Of a stretch of DNA of 64,000 bases, positions 1 to 9,000 are shown piece after piece (the first letter of the stretch is position 1; each line of letters starts with the position of its first letter). The translations under genes and the position numbers were made by a program. The notes beneath the pieces were generated by a model. The model saw nothing but the letters and a program-made list of their open reading frames with translations. It did not search any database and was not told the origin of the DNA. The DNA comes from JAFGHJ01 sp964523975 (lineage in GTDB: Bacteria > Hydrothermota > UBA3072). The DNA lies in NCBI GenBank assembly GCA_964523975.1, contig CAZGBM010000002.1:1-64000 (forward strand), written 5' to 3'.

Positions 1-181
1 ATTTGTATTTTTTAAAACCCTTCCCCCATCCCCAATATTTAGACAGGATAAAAAAAAGATTAACAGGATTTTTTATTATTTTTTCTCAAATCCCAACCCC
101 CAAAACCAATATTCTTAAAGACCAGGTTGAAAAAAACAAACAATCTAGTTAAGATAATCCCGAGTAGAAAAAATGTTGTAA

Positions 182-430
182 AAAGGATGGATTAGAAAAA
201 ATGAATTTGTTTTTTGGGCGATAGGATTAACTGTTTTTCTTTTTGCATTAAAAAAATTCGATTTAAGCTTTGCATACGCAATATGGGCCGGCCTTGGCAT
301 TATGGGTGTATCCGTTATTGGCATTATATATTTCAAGGAACCATACAGCACTTTGAAAATTGTTTCTATCTGTATAATCGTAGCAGGCGTTATAATGTTA
401 AATATCAGTGATATATTGTTGAAGAAATAA
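182..430 (+). pseudogene. Truncated SMR (EmrE-like) transporter remnant
   Basis: The frame from 182 to the stop at 428-430 encodes about 82 residues that look like the C-terminal three helices of a small multidrug resistance protein. It has AYAIWAGLG followed by the hydrophobic GIIYFKEP region and a final helix ending in IMLNISDILLKK. Family members are usually 105-110 residues and start with a helix containing a conserved Glu. Here a stop codon (179-181) closes the frame immediately upstream, there is no good start codon before residue 40, and no first helix is found in the other frames nearby. I therefore call it a 5'-truncated relic. The antisense frame at 145-447 is its shadow. Confidence 0.75.
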
Positions 431-465
431 TTATATAGACTTACCATATCTTTAAAAAATACAAA

Positions 466-593
466 CTACAAGTTCTACATGTCCTACATGTGAAAATACG
501 GCAGTAGGGTTGGGAAAAACAACAAAACTTTACTTTTTTCTCTGTGCTCTCTGTGTTTTTTATTTCGCTTTGTGTGCTCTGTGGTAAATTTTT
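466..593. repeat. Intergenic phrase repeats (CTACATGT type and CTCTGTG type)
   Basis: The gap between the SMR relic and hypC holds two of the repeated phrases seen throughout the window. One is a CTACATGT-CCTACATGT stretch (about 475-492). The other is a run of CTCTGTG / CTTTGTG / CTCTGTGG words (534-593). Related copies occur near 36.3, 36.9, 47.7, 50.6, 57.4 and 61.7 kb. No gene is visible in this gap. Confidence 0.65.
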
Positions 594-651
594 TGAGATG
601 GGTTGATTTTCAAATAATTAAAGTTAACTTACTCCTAAAAGGAGAAACAGG

Positions 652-873
652 ATGTGTCTTGCAATACCAATGAAGCTCATCAGCATCAAAGGAAACAAAG
701 GCGTAGTAGAGCTTTCGGGCGTAAAAAAAGAAATTAGTCTGAATCTTCTGAGCAATGTTGAAATCGGAGACTATCTGATAGTACATGCAGGTTTTGCCAT
801 AGAAAAACTGAACGAAGAGGAAGCAAAAAAAACACTCGAAATCTGGGAAGAAATAGAAAACATTCAAAAATAA
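652..873 (+). CDS. hypC: Hydrogenase maturation chaperone HypC
   Basis: This 73-residue protein begins MCLAIPMK. Cys2 is the residue by which HypC binds HypD and the iron of the NiFe-hydrogenase active site, and the length is typical of the family. It delivers the Fe(CN)2CO unit to the hydrogenase large subunit. A ribosome-binding site (AAAGGAGA) lies about 7 nt before the ATG. The stop codon overlaps the hypD start by one base, so the two are translationally coupled. No hydrogenase structural gene is seen in the window, so the client enzyme must be encoded elsewhere. Confidence 0.95.
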   Translation: MCLAIPMKLISIKGNKGVVELSGVKKEISLNLLSNVEIGDYLIVHAGFAIEKLNEEEAKKTLEIWEEIENIQK

Positions 874-1970
874 TGAAATATATAAGCGAGTTCAGAGATA
901 AAAAAATATCCCGAAAAATAGTCGATAAAATAAATGGTACCCTCAAAGGATACAAGGAAAAAATTTCTTTGATGGAGGTCTGCGGAACGCATACGAATTC
1001 TATCTTTCGTTCCGGAATTATGAGCCTCTTGCCGGATAATATAGAACATCTTTCAGGTCCGGGATGTCCTGTATGCGTTACCCCAAATGCATATATAGAT
1101 ACTGCAATAGCATATAGCCGTTTACCGGATGTAGTAATAACAACTTTCGGAGACATGATTAAGGTGCCGGGTTCAACTTCTTCTTTGGAAAAAGAAAAAG
1201 CATCTGGCAATGACATAAAAATTGTTTATTCCCCTCTTGAAAGCTTAGAATTTGCGAAAAACAATCCCGGTAAAAAAATAATTTTTCTTGGCGTTGGTTT
1301 TGAAACAACAGCGCCGTTGGTTGCCTCAACAATTCTTTCGGCATCAGAAAAAAAAATAAGAAATTTTTTCGTTCTTTCCGGACATAAAATAATACCTCCT
1401 GCGATGATAGCTCTTCTTACGAGTAAGGAAATTAAAATAGATGGATTTATCTGTCCGGGACATGTCAGTGCCATAATAGGAGAAAAACCTTACTATCCAA
1501 TAGTAGAAAAGTTCGGTATCCCTTGTGTTATAGTGGGCTTTGAACCTCTTGATCTTTTGGAAGGAATAGAAATGTTAGTAGAGCAAATAACAGAAAAGAA
1601 AAATCCTTCTGTAGAAAATCAATATAAAAGAGTTGTACGTAAAGAGGGAAATAAAAAAGCACTAGCTATAATGAATAAGGTTTTCGACGTAAAGGATTCC
1701 CCCTGGAGAGGGCTCGGCACTCTCCCCAAATCCGGATTATACATAAAAGATATCTATTCGGATTTCGACGCGGAGAAACAAATCGATATTAAAATAGAAA
1801 AAACTAAACATAATCCAAAATGCATATGCGGAGAAGTGCTATGCGGAACAAAAAAGCCTTATGATTGCAAATTGTACGGAAAATCCTGTAACCCAGAAAA
1901 TCCTATTGGGCCCTGCATGGTTTCGTCAGAGGGTACCTGTGCTGCATATTACAAATTCAAAAAACAATGA
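873..1970 (+). CDS. hypD: Hydrogenase maturation protein HypD
   Basis: This 365-residue iron-sulfur protein is the scaffold on which the Fe(CN)2CO cofactor is built together with HypC and HypE. Visible motifs are MEVCGTHTNSI near residue 35, GPGCPVCVTP near residue 70 and the C-terminal cysteine-rich region (CICGEVLCG, then CKLYGKSC, GPCM and GTCAAYY) that carries the [4Fe-4S] cluster. The length matches the family. It overlaps hypC by one base at its start and hypE by four bases (ATGA) at its end, which indicates a coupled hypCDE operon. Confidence 0.96.
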   Translation: MKYISEFRDKKISRKIVDKINGTLKGYKEKISLMEVCGTHTNSIFRSGIMSLLPDNIEHLSGPGCPVCVTPNAYIDTAIAYSRLPDVVITTFGDMIKVPGSTSSLEKEKASGNDIKIVYSPLESLEFAKNNPGKKIIFLGVGFETTAPLVASTILSASEKKIRNFFVLSGHKIIPPAMIALLTSKEIKIDGFICPGHVSAIIGEKPYYPIVEKFGIPCVIVGFEPLDLLEGIEMLVEQITEKKNPSVENQYKRVVRKEGNKKALAIMNKVFDVKDSPWRGLGTLPKSGLYIKDIYSDFDAEKQIDIKIEKTKHNPKCICGEVLCGTKKPYDCKLYGKSCNPENPIGPCMVSSEGTCAAYYKFKKQ

Positions 1971-2989
1971 CAAAAAACAACGAAATTCAAAATAAAAAAA
2001 TTCTGCTCTCTCACGGAAGCGGGGGAGAAGCGATGCGTTCTCTTATAAAGGAATTATTTCTGGGTAAATTCGGCAATCCTGTGCTCAATGAACTTGCAGA
2101 TTCTGCAGTTTTGCAATCAACGGGAAACAAACGATTTTGCTTCACAACCGATTCCTATGTTGTAAATCCTCTTTTCTTCCCGGGCGGAGACATAGGGACC
2201 TTAGCTATTAACGGGACTGTAAATGACCTTGCGGTAATGGGAGCAAAACCTCTCTACATCTCATGTTCCTTTATCATAGAAGAAGGCCTTTCCTGGGAAA
2301 CGCTGGATAAAATTACCGATTCAATGGCAAAAGCAAGTAAAAAAGCAAAGGTACAAATTGTTACGGGTGATACAAAAGTCGTAGAAAAAGGAAGCGCCGA
2401 TAAAATATTTATCAATACTTCAGGCGTCGGAATTTTACAAAAAAATATATTTCTTTCTAAAAACAATATAAAAACCGGAGATAAAATTATTATAAACGGA
2501 GAAATTGGGGCACACGGGTTAGCAGTAATGAGCATAAGAGAAAAATTTAAAACTGATATAAAAAGCGATTGTGCTCCTTTATGGGATTTAATAGAGGGAA
2601 TGCTCTCCGTAGGCGGAATAAAATTTATGAGGGACCCGACAAGAGGTGGCATTGCTTCAGTCTTTTGTGAAATTGCAGAAAACGGTATGTTTGGGATTAA
2701 AATCATCGAAGAGTTTCTTTCCATCCCCGATAACGTGTCTTCTTTCTCGGAAATCCTGGGGCTCGATCCACTTTACATAGCAAACGAAGGTAAACTTATT
2801 GCGGTGGTATCGAAAAACAAAGCCTCTTCTATTCTTGCAAGTATGAAAAAACACCCTCTGGGGAAAAAAGCTTCCATAATAGGAGAAATTACCAAAAACA
2901 ATAAAGGGAAAGTTGTACTTGAAACAATCATTGGCGGTTTCAGAATCATCGACCGACTGATAGGAGAACAGCTACCTCGCATCTGCTAA
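1967..2989 (+). CDS. hypE: Hydrogenase maturation protein HypE
   Basis: This 340-residue ATPase of the PurM/SelD fold dehydrates the carbamoyl group loaded by HypF onto its C-terminal Cys to a thiocyanate, the source of the cyanide ligands. The protein ends in LPRIC, the conserved tail carrying the acceptor cysteine, so the 3' end is intact. The N-terminal LSHGSGGEAM motif and the central GDTKVVEKG and DPTRGG motifs are family signatures. It overlaps hypD by 4 bp and lies 8 bp before recO. Its partner hypF is about 56 kb away at 59435. Confidence 0.96.
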   Translation: MTKNNEIQNKKILLSHGSGGEAMRSLIKELFLGKFGNPVLNELADSAVLQSTGNKRFCFTTDSYVVNPLFFPGGDIGTLAINGTVNDLAVMGAKPLYISCSFIIEEGLSWETLDKITDSMAKASKKAKVQIVTGDTKVVEKGSADKIFINTSGVGILQKNIFLSKNNIKTGDKIIINGEIGAHGLAVMSIREKFKTDIKSDCAPLWDLIEGMLSVGGIKFMRDPTRGGIASVFCEIAENGMFGIKIIEEFLSIPDNVSSFSEILGLDPLYIANEGKLIAVVSKNKASSILASMKKHPLGKKASIIGEITKNNKGKVVLETIIGGFRIIDRLIGEQLPRIC

Positions 2990-2997
2990 CGGAAGCA

Positions 2998-3717
2998 ATG
3001 CTAAAGAAAAAAGACGCAATAATTCTAAAAAGTTTTGACTTTGGCAACACAAGTAAGATAATTCATATATTGACATCCGATTCCGAGCGCCTTTCTCTCG
3101 TCGCAAAAGGAGCCAGAAGAACAAAATCACATTTTGCCGGTAATATAGAGCCATTAAATTTGGCTCAGCTTGTATATTACATAAAACCAGGTAAAGACCT
3201 GGGTACTTTAAAAGAAGCAAATATAAAAGAAGCTCATCAAAACCTTAAAAACGATTTGTTCCGACTAGATATAGGATGGAGTTTGATATGGATAGGGAGA
3301 AAAATACCTTCTCCGATGAATGGGCTTTTTGGACTAGAAAAAAGAGCTCTTAAGTTTCTCGACAGAGGGTTCAGAGAAGAAGTGCTCGTCTATTTCTTGT
3401 TTTCTTTGTTTAAGCTGCAAGGGATACCGCCTCAATTAGAAAAATGCGTGTCTTGCGGTTCAAAGAGATTGGATTTCTTTGACATTGATGCAGGAGGAAT
3501 CAAATGTTCCGCCTGCGCACAAAAAAAACTGGTTTCTTTCAGAAATTTAGAGAAACCTTTCAAGGAACTCACAAAAGGAAGGCTTCAAGTTTGGAAAGAA
3601 GTGAACGAAAAAAACAAAAAAGAAATTCTGGATATTGTCTTTAAATACGGTATCTATCACTTGGGAGACTGGTTGAATCTCACAATAGATATTTTACCAT
3701 TCGAAATTAAACCATAA
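2998..3717 (+). CDS. recO: DNA repair protein RecO
   Basis: This 239-residue protein has the RecO layout: an N-terminal OB fold (DAIILKSFDFGNTSKIIHIL, then LSLVAKGARRTKS) and a C-terminal domain with a zinc finger (CVSCG ... CSAC, about residues 153-176). RecO loads RecA onto SSB-coated DNA with RecR in recombinational repair. It follows hypE by 8 bp, so it is probably cotranscribed with the hydrogenase maturation genes, an unrelated pairing. Its last 61 bp overlap the 3' end of the convergent phosphatase gene. Confidence 0.9.
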   Translation: MLKKKDAIILKSFDFGNTSKIIHILTSDSERLSLVAKGARRTKSHFAGNIEPLNLAQLVYYIKPGKDLGTLKEANIKEAHQNLKNDLFRLDIGWSLIWIGRKIPSPMNGLFGLEKRALKFLDRGFREEVLVYFLFSLFKLQGIPPQLEKCVSCGSKRLDFFDIDAGGIKCSACAQKKLVSFRNLEKPFKELTKGRLQVWKEVNEKNKKEILDIVFKYGIYHLGDWLNLTIDILPFEIKP

Positions 3718-4382
3718 GATCGCCAATTTTCCCAGTCGCCAAATATAGTAAGGGTCTTTTCTCCTTCTCTGAAAGAATAAGGTTCATGAAAGTGCCCCAT
3801 TATTATTGCATCTATCTCTCCTGAAAATTTATTTGTGGCAAACTTTACAAAGTTACTTTCCATCAAGTTCTTATCCCTGGAATTCGTTTCCGAAAACTTA
3901 GATACAGCCTTGGCAATCCGTAACCCCAGTTCGGGATGTATCAAAGAAAAAAGTATCCTCGAAAATTTATTAGTTAAAAGAGTTTTTATCATAAAATTAG
4001 TATCCATTTCATCTCCATGCTGTACCAATATTCTCTTTTCGCCTATCTTAACTATCTCGGGGCCAGGATGTTTAACAATACCAAGTTCCTCGAAAAATCG
4101 CCCTATCCAAAAATCATGATTGCCAATCCAGTAATGTATGTTAATACCTTTCTCTATGGTTCTTTTCAGTTCAAAAAATATATTGAAAAAACTCTTAGGT
4201 ATAAAAGATTTATATTCAAAATAAAAATCAAAAATATCGCCGAGCAAAAACAACTCGTCTCCTTCCTTTCTGACTTTACGAAGAAAAGAAAAAAAAGACT
4301 CAATTTCTTCCTTTTCTGACCAGTCCTGGAAGTGAGTATCTGAAATTATAAATACGGTTTTATTCTTCGGTATTTCCAGCAT
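3657..4382 (-). CDS. LpxH-like UDP-2,3-diacylglucosamine hydrolase / metallophosphatase
   Basis: This is a 241-residue calcineurin-like phosphoesterase with all metal motifs in order: SDTHF, LGDIFDFYF, GNHDFW, QHGD and MGHFHEP. Length and the layout of HGD plus a final GHFH resemble UDP-2,3-diacylglucosamine diphosphatases (lipid A pathway) more than DNA nucleases. However, LpxH normally has GNRD where this protein has GNHD, so the substrate is uncertain. It is convergent with recO and their 3' ends overlap by 61 bp. The 227-bp gap upstream of it (4383-4609) contains only scraps of intergenic phrase repeats. Confidence 0.7.
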   Translation of the reverse strand: MLEIPKNKTVFIISDTHFQDWSEKEEIESFFSFLRKVRKEGDELFLLGDIFDFYFEYKSFIPKSFFNIFFELKRTIEKGINIHYWIGNHDFWIGRFFEELGIVKHPGPEIVKIGEKRILVQHGDEMDTNFMIKTLLTNKFSRILFSLIHPELGLRIAKAVSKFSETNSRDKNLMESNFVKFATNKFSGEIDAIIMGHFHEPYSFREGEKTLTIFGDWENWRSYGLISNGKISIVRFNQSPK

Positions 4383-4609
4383 TTTTCAGCCACAGATTAT
4401 ACAGAGTTCTTAATTGCCTCCAAACACCTATCTTTTGGCAACAAATTGTCCGAATTTCACAAATGAATCAGGTATAATCACTTTTATTAATATAGAAAAT
4501 AGAGTTCACCTTTTTAATATTTGCGTTATTCTTCTAAATTAGTTGTTCCACTATTTTTTAATTCATTTTGGAACTTTTTTCTTTTTGAAGTCTTCTTTTT
4601 TTCGGTAAA

Positions 4610-4900
4610 CTATTGGCTAAATTCTTCCTTCATTTCGCCAATAATTCCTATCGCTTCTTCAAAATATCTTTTCTTAATAAGATCGTTTAGCAATTTAAGG
4701 TATTGCTCTTCTTTGGAAAGAGTTCCTTCTCTTTCATCTTTTCCTTCCAGAGAAATCGGACTGGCTTCTGAAGATTCTTCGAAAAGGCTCTTTTCTTCGT
4801 TATCAAAAGCATCTAGAATACCCTCTTCTTTTTCTCCCTCTTTCTTTCGACTCTCCTCTCTTTTAAAAATTTCCTCAAAAGGAGATTTACTCTGCTCCAT
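4610..4900 (-). CDS. Small acidic protein of unknown function, TPR operon
   Basis: This 96-residue, highly charged protein is rich in Glu, Lys and Ser and has no membrane segment. Its last 35 residues (KEEQYLKLLNDLIKKRYFEEAIGIIGEM) look like one helix-turn-helix unit of the TPR type. I recognise no family. The ATG at 4900 is preferred over a TTG one codon upstream because it lies 4 nt after GGAGG. It overlaps the stop of the preceding TPR gene by one base (TGATG), so the two are translationally coupled. It is the last gene of a three-gene operon and may be a partner of the two larger TPR proteins. Confidence 0.7.
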   Translation of the reverse strand: MEQSKSPFEEIFKREESRKKEGEKEEGILDAFDNEEKSLFEESSEASPISLEGKDEREGTLSKEEQYLKLLNDLIKKRYFEEAIGIIGEMKEEFSQ

Positions 4901-6024
4901 CAAGCCTCCTTCTTTTTGTATAAATTAAGCTTCTCTTCCACATCTTTTAAAGTGGGGTCAAGCTCGATAGCCTTCTCCCAGTTTGAAATAGCTTTATCAA
5001 TCATTTCCTTCTGTTCATAAGAATAACCCAGATTCGCAAAAACAACAGCCTCTCCCTCATTCTTTTTACTTGCTTGTTTGAAGATTTCAATTGCCTCATC
5101 AATATTTCCTCTTTCAAACATTATGAACCCTAACCCGACTTGCGCCTCAAGCACATCGGGCTTATCCTTTAAGACCTTCTCAAATATCTTCCGTGCATCC
5201 GCTTGTTTGCCTTCCTTCGAAAGGGCAATAGCAAGATTCGTTAATATTTCTACAGAAGAATCCTCCAGAAGCACGGCTTCTTTTAGTTGCCGAATCGCTA
5301 TTTCTACCCTGCCGCCATAAAAGTTTTTAACAGCCATGTCATTAAGACGGCGCGCTTCTTCTTTTTTCTTCCCCTTTTCAAATTTTTCTCTCTCTTTCTT
5401 AATATCTTCCACATATTTTTCAATTGAAACGGACAGCTCTTTCAATCCCTTCGAAGACTCTTTGAACTGTAGATACATTTCCCCAAAAACTTTTTGTAGC
5501 GCTTCTCTCAGAGCACTTATTTCTTCCTTGAATGACCCTTCAAGCTTTTCAAAAACTTCTCCGATATGAGAAATACTACTGCCTAAAATATCCACAGAGT
5601 TGTCAACTTTATCTTTCAAAGTCTTTTGAAGTTCATCAATCTTTTCTGCCATTCTCTCGGGACTGTTTTTAACGCCATCCGAAATTTTATCCATCCCGGA
5701 TTGAACGACTTCTTTAAAAGAAGAAAATTCCTTTTCAAGTTTATTGTCCAAATCCTTTGAAAAATTTTCAAGAATCGAAGAAATTTGTTCCAATTTTACG
5801 TCAAGCAAAGACCTTAATTCATAGAGATCGTTATGTTGAGATTTGCTTATATTCCTAAGAACCTCACTTATCTCGGTTCTACGATTAACTATCCCATATG
5901 ATGAACTCCCTTGCTTTTTTTTCTCCTGTTCCGGTTTCTTTGTTTCCTGAAATCTGTTCTTTTCATCTATGTGTCTGTCCTTATCCTGTTTTTTCTCCTT
6001 CTCCTGCTTCTTTTCTTCCTTCAT
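4900..6024 (-). CDS. Coiled-coil / TPR protein
   Basis: This 374-residue cytoplasmic-looking protein has no signal peptide. Residues 1-40 are almost entirely Lys, Glu and Gln. Residues about 50-220 are predicted amphipathic helix or coiled coil, with SSILENFSKDLDNKLEKEF-like heptads. Residues about 225-374 contain roughly four TPRs (AIRQLKEAVLLEDSS, ARKIFEKVLKDKPD, AIEIFKQASKKNEG, AISNWEKAIELDPT). Such repeats bind protein partners, so a scaffold role is likely, but nothing shows which process. It starts 6 bp after the 1185-residue TPR gene, behind an AAGGAG site, and is coupled to the small acidic gene downstream. Confidence 0.85.
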   Translation of the reverse strand: MKEEKKQEKEKKQDKDRHIDEKNRFQETKKPEQEKKKQGSSSYGIVNRRTEISEVLRNISKSQHNDLYELRSLLDVKLEQISSILENFSKDLDNKLEKEFSSFKEVVQSGMDKISDGVKNSPERMAEKIDELQKTLKDKVDNSVDILGSSISHIGEVFEKLEGSFKEEISALREALQKVFGEMYLQFKESSKGLKELSVSIEKYVEDIKKEREKFEKGKKKEEARRLNDMAVKNFYGGRVEIAIRQLKEAVLLEDSSVEILTNLAIALSKEGKQADARKIFEKVLKDKPDVLEAQVGLGFIMFERGNIDEAIEIFKQASKKNEGEAVVFANLGYSYEQKEMIDKAISNWEKAIELDPTLKDVEEKLNLYKKKEA

Positions 6025-6030
6025 AAAATA

Positions 6031-9000
6031 TCATCTCCTTATTAGAGGTCTTATTCTCCTATACTTTTCCGTCGCTTCTCGTAACATCACCGAGATATAG
6101 GAATTCTTCTTTGCTGGCTCCATTTCTGTTTTTGAAAGGAGGCTTAAAGCAAGCTCCGTATTTCCACTATGAAATGCAAGGAGCGCTCTCCTTTCTGCAA
6201 AAACATCTTTATTTTCCAATCTTGAAAGACGCTGATAAGCACCCCAATAATCCTTTGTTTCTTCCTGTATAACACTCAAAAGTATTTGCTCTTTTTCTTT
6301 GTCTAATTTCTTGGTTTCCTCATAAGCTTTGTCGAACTCTTTTAATTTTAGGTATAAATAAGCTCGTTCCTCCGCAGAATCCGTCATTTTAATTTTATCA
6401 AGCAGTACCTGTTTTTTTACTTCTTCTATTTCTTTAACGCTGACTTTGCTTTTCTTACCGAGAAACCACAGGAGAACCTTTTCTTTACTACCCGGTTCTT
6501 TAAGTTTACCCAGATAAAATCCGGCTTTTTCGAGATTGCCGGAAACAAAGTAAAGATAGGCTCCTTCGGCGACAACGTCTTCTTTATCCGAATTTTTTTC
6601 GAGCAATTGTTCATATAAAGGTAATTGCTCTTTCGTTTCTATTTTTTTTATATAATTAATTGCCGTATCCCAATCGGAAAGAGCAAGACTGATTCTGACA
6701 AGCAAAGGCACCATTTCTACATCGCCGGGCTCAATAAATTCTTTCAGCTTCTCGGCAACCTCCGGATACTCGTTAAGCAATTCTTCCATTTCGACTTTAC
6801 TCTTTTGCCTATCTCCTACCTGATAACGAATCTTGACAAGTATAATGCGCAGAGGTAAGGGAAGCTTACCGCTGAATAAACTTTCGATTTCCCTCAACAA
6901 ATATTGTCCTTTTTCCTCGGAACCATCGAAGAAGTCTTCTACTATACCAACGAGAGGTGCGTTACGTTCTTCGTTTGCGTATATTTTCAATAATTTTCCG
7001 ACCAATTCGGTTGACAATTCGACTTTAGGAAGTAATCCGTTTATCTCTTTTACTACACTGTCTCTCTTTTCTTCATTCTCCCAATAGGCTTCGATAAAAT
7101 ATTCCAAAGCCTTGTCTACATGACCTAAATCTTTCTCGATATCTGCTCTCAAAACAACTATATTTTTTTCGATATTTGGATCTTCAAATTTCTCCAGCGC
7201 CTCTACAGCCAAGATTTTTAACTTTGGGTCAAAACGGATCCCTTTTTCTATCTCTTCAATACCGGAGAGATCTTCCTTATGAAGTTTAACTTTACCGTAA
7301 AAAATCCTAAGTGCAGCATGAATAGGAGCAATATCGACAAGCTTTTCGCATTCTTCCTGCATAACCTCAACCATAGAAGGCTTTTGCCGAAAAGTCTCGT
7401 CCAAACAGGAAACCGCTTTATCAATATTACCTGTTTCTCTATATAGTTTATAAAGAGTCATTAGTGTTTCGTATTCTGCACTTCCCTCTTTTTTTATCTC
7501 TTCAAGTACTTCGATTGCCTGTTCCGAAAGAGAATCATCCAGTCCTATCGCCCTTCTTACCAAACCCGCTGCATTTGATAATTTGCCGATTTTTGCATTT
7601 GCTCTTGCCAGAGAAAGCATTAATTCCGGTTGTTCCTCCAATTCCAAAGATTCTAAAACCTGCGACCCCCATTTAATAGCTTCCTCATAATAATTGTTTT
7701 GAATCAAAATTTTAGTAAGTGTTTTAGAAATAATTTCGTTATCTTTCCTCTTCTTCACTTCACCTATCAAAAAAGAAGTTACTTCGCCTACGTAGTCCGT
7801 AAACTCTCTGGCAGCATTTTCTATTTCTCTGCAACCCTTTTCGTACTCACCTTTATGGAAATACAAAGCAGAAAGAAGTTTCCGTATTCTCGGTTCATCT
7901 CGATACGCCTGCAGATATGTCAAAATAAATTTAAACCTTTCAGGGTCCTCATCTATAGCTTCTTTATAATATTTTTCCGCTTTATCAAATTCTTCCGCCA
8001 ACCTGTATAATTCGGCTAAAGCAAAGGGATATGTAAAAGGCGGGAACTCCTTCCTGTCCAGATTTTTGTAAAATTTAAGAAATTGTTCGGTAAATTCCGG
8101 CTTCGATTTTACCCTTTTATCAAACTCGGTAAGCATAACAGGTATATAATCGGTTTCCTCTCCAATTATCAAATTGACTTTTTGGGCAATCTCTTCAGGC
8201 TTTTCGGGAATCTGAAGCATTAAAGAAATAATCTCGCCTTCTGTACTTACAGGATTCTCTTTTTTAAATTTTTTGAGTTCTTCTTTTATCTGTTCGGTTT
8301 TTTCGGAATCTAAAGACATTTCTTTGTAAATTTGAAGCGCTGCCTCGGTATCTCCTTCTCTTGAAAGCAATCTTGCCTTTAGTAGTAATCCTGTTGAAGG
8401 AAGTTCTTTCCCTTCGAACATCTGATTTAAATTCTCAAGTATTGTAGTTGATGACGTGGGAGATAGTTCAAAGGCTTTTTCTAAAAGACGAACAACTTCT
8501 TCTTTCCATCCAAGGGCGCTATAAACGCTGGCCATATTAAGAAAATTATCAATCTCTTCCGGAAGCTTTTTTTCAAGTTCTTTAACTTTTTTTCCTATTC
8601 CTTCATCTGCAACAAGAGAAACCGCAGAAAGAAATTCTCTTAGCCCTTCAGAATATCTCTCTTTTTTGATATAAGCTTCAGCTAACTGTTTATGAATTAT
8701 CGGGTTTCCAGGATCTTTTTTAACCATCATCTGATATTTTTTTATTGCATCATCGACCTCAAATTCTTCAATAAGGTTCAGCGCTCTTTCATCTTTTCCT
8801 GTTTCTATCAACAACTCGCTCAAATAATCAAGAACGTCTTTCGATTCCTTGCTGTAAGGCGATAGAAGAACGATGACTCCATCTTGCAGCTCCGAACTTA
8901 CCTTCACAGCTTCTCGTAGCTTGGAAGCTGCTTCAGAATAATGTTTATCCTTAAGCAAAAATTCACCTAAACCTAATTTCAAGTTCGCATCTCCGTAATT

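Noticed and set aside
734..1216. Long open frame antisense to hypC/hypD
   Set aside because: It lies fully opposite two well-supported hyp genes and has no ribosome-binding site or family likeness; it is a shadow of their codon use.
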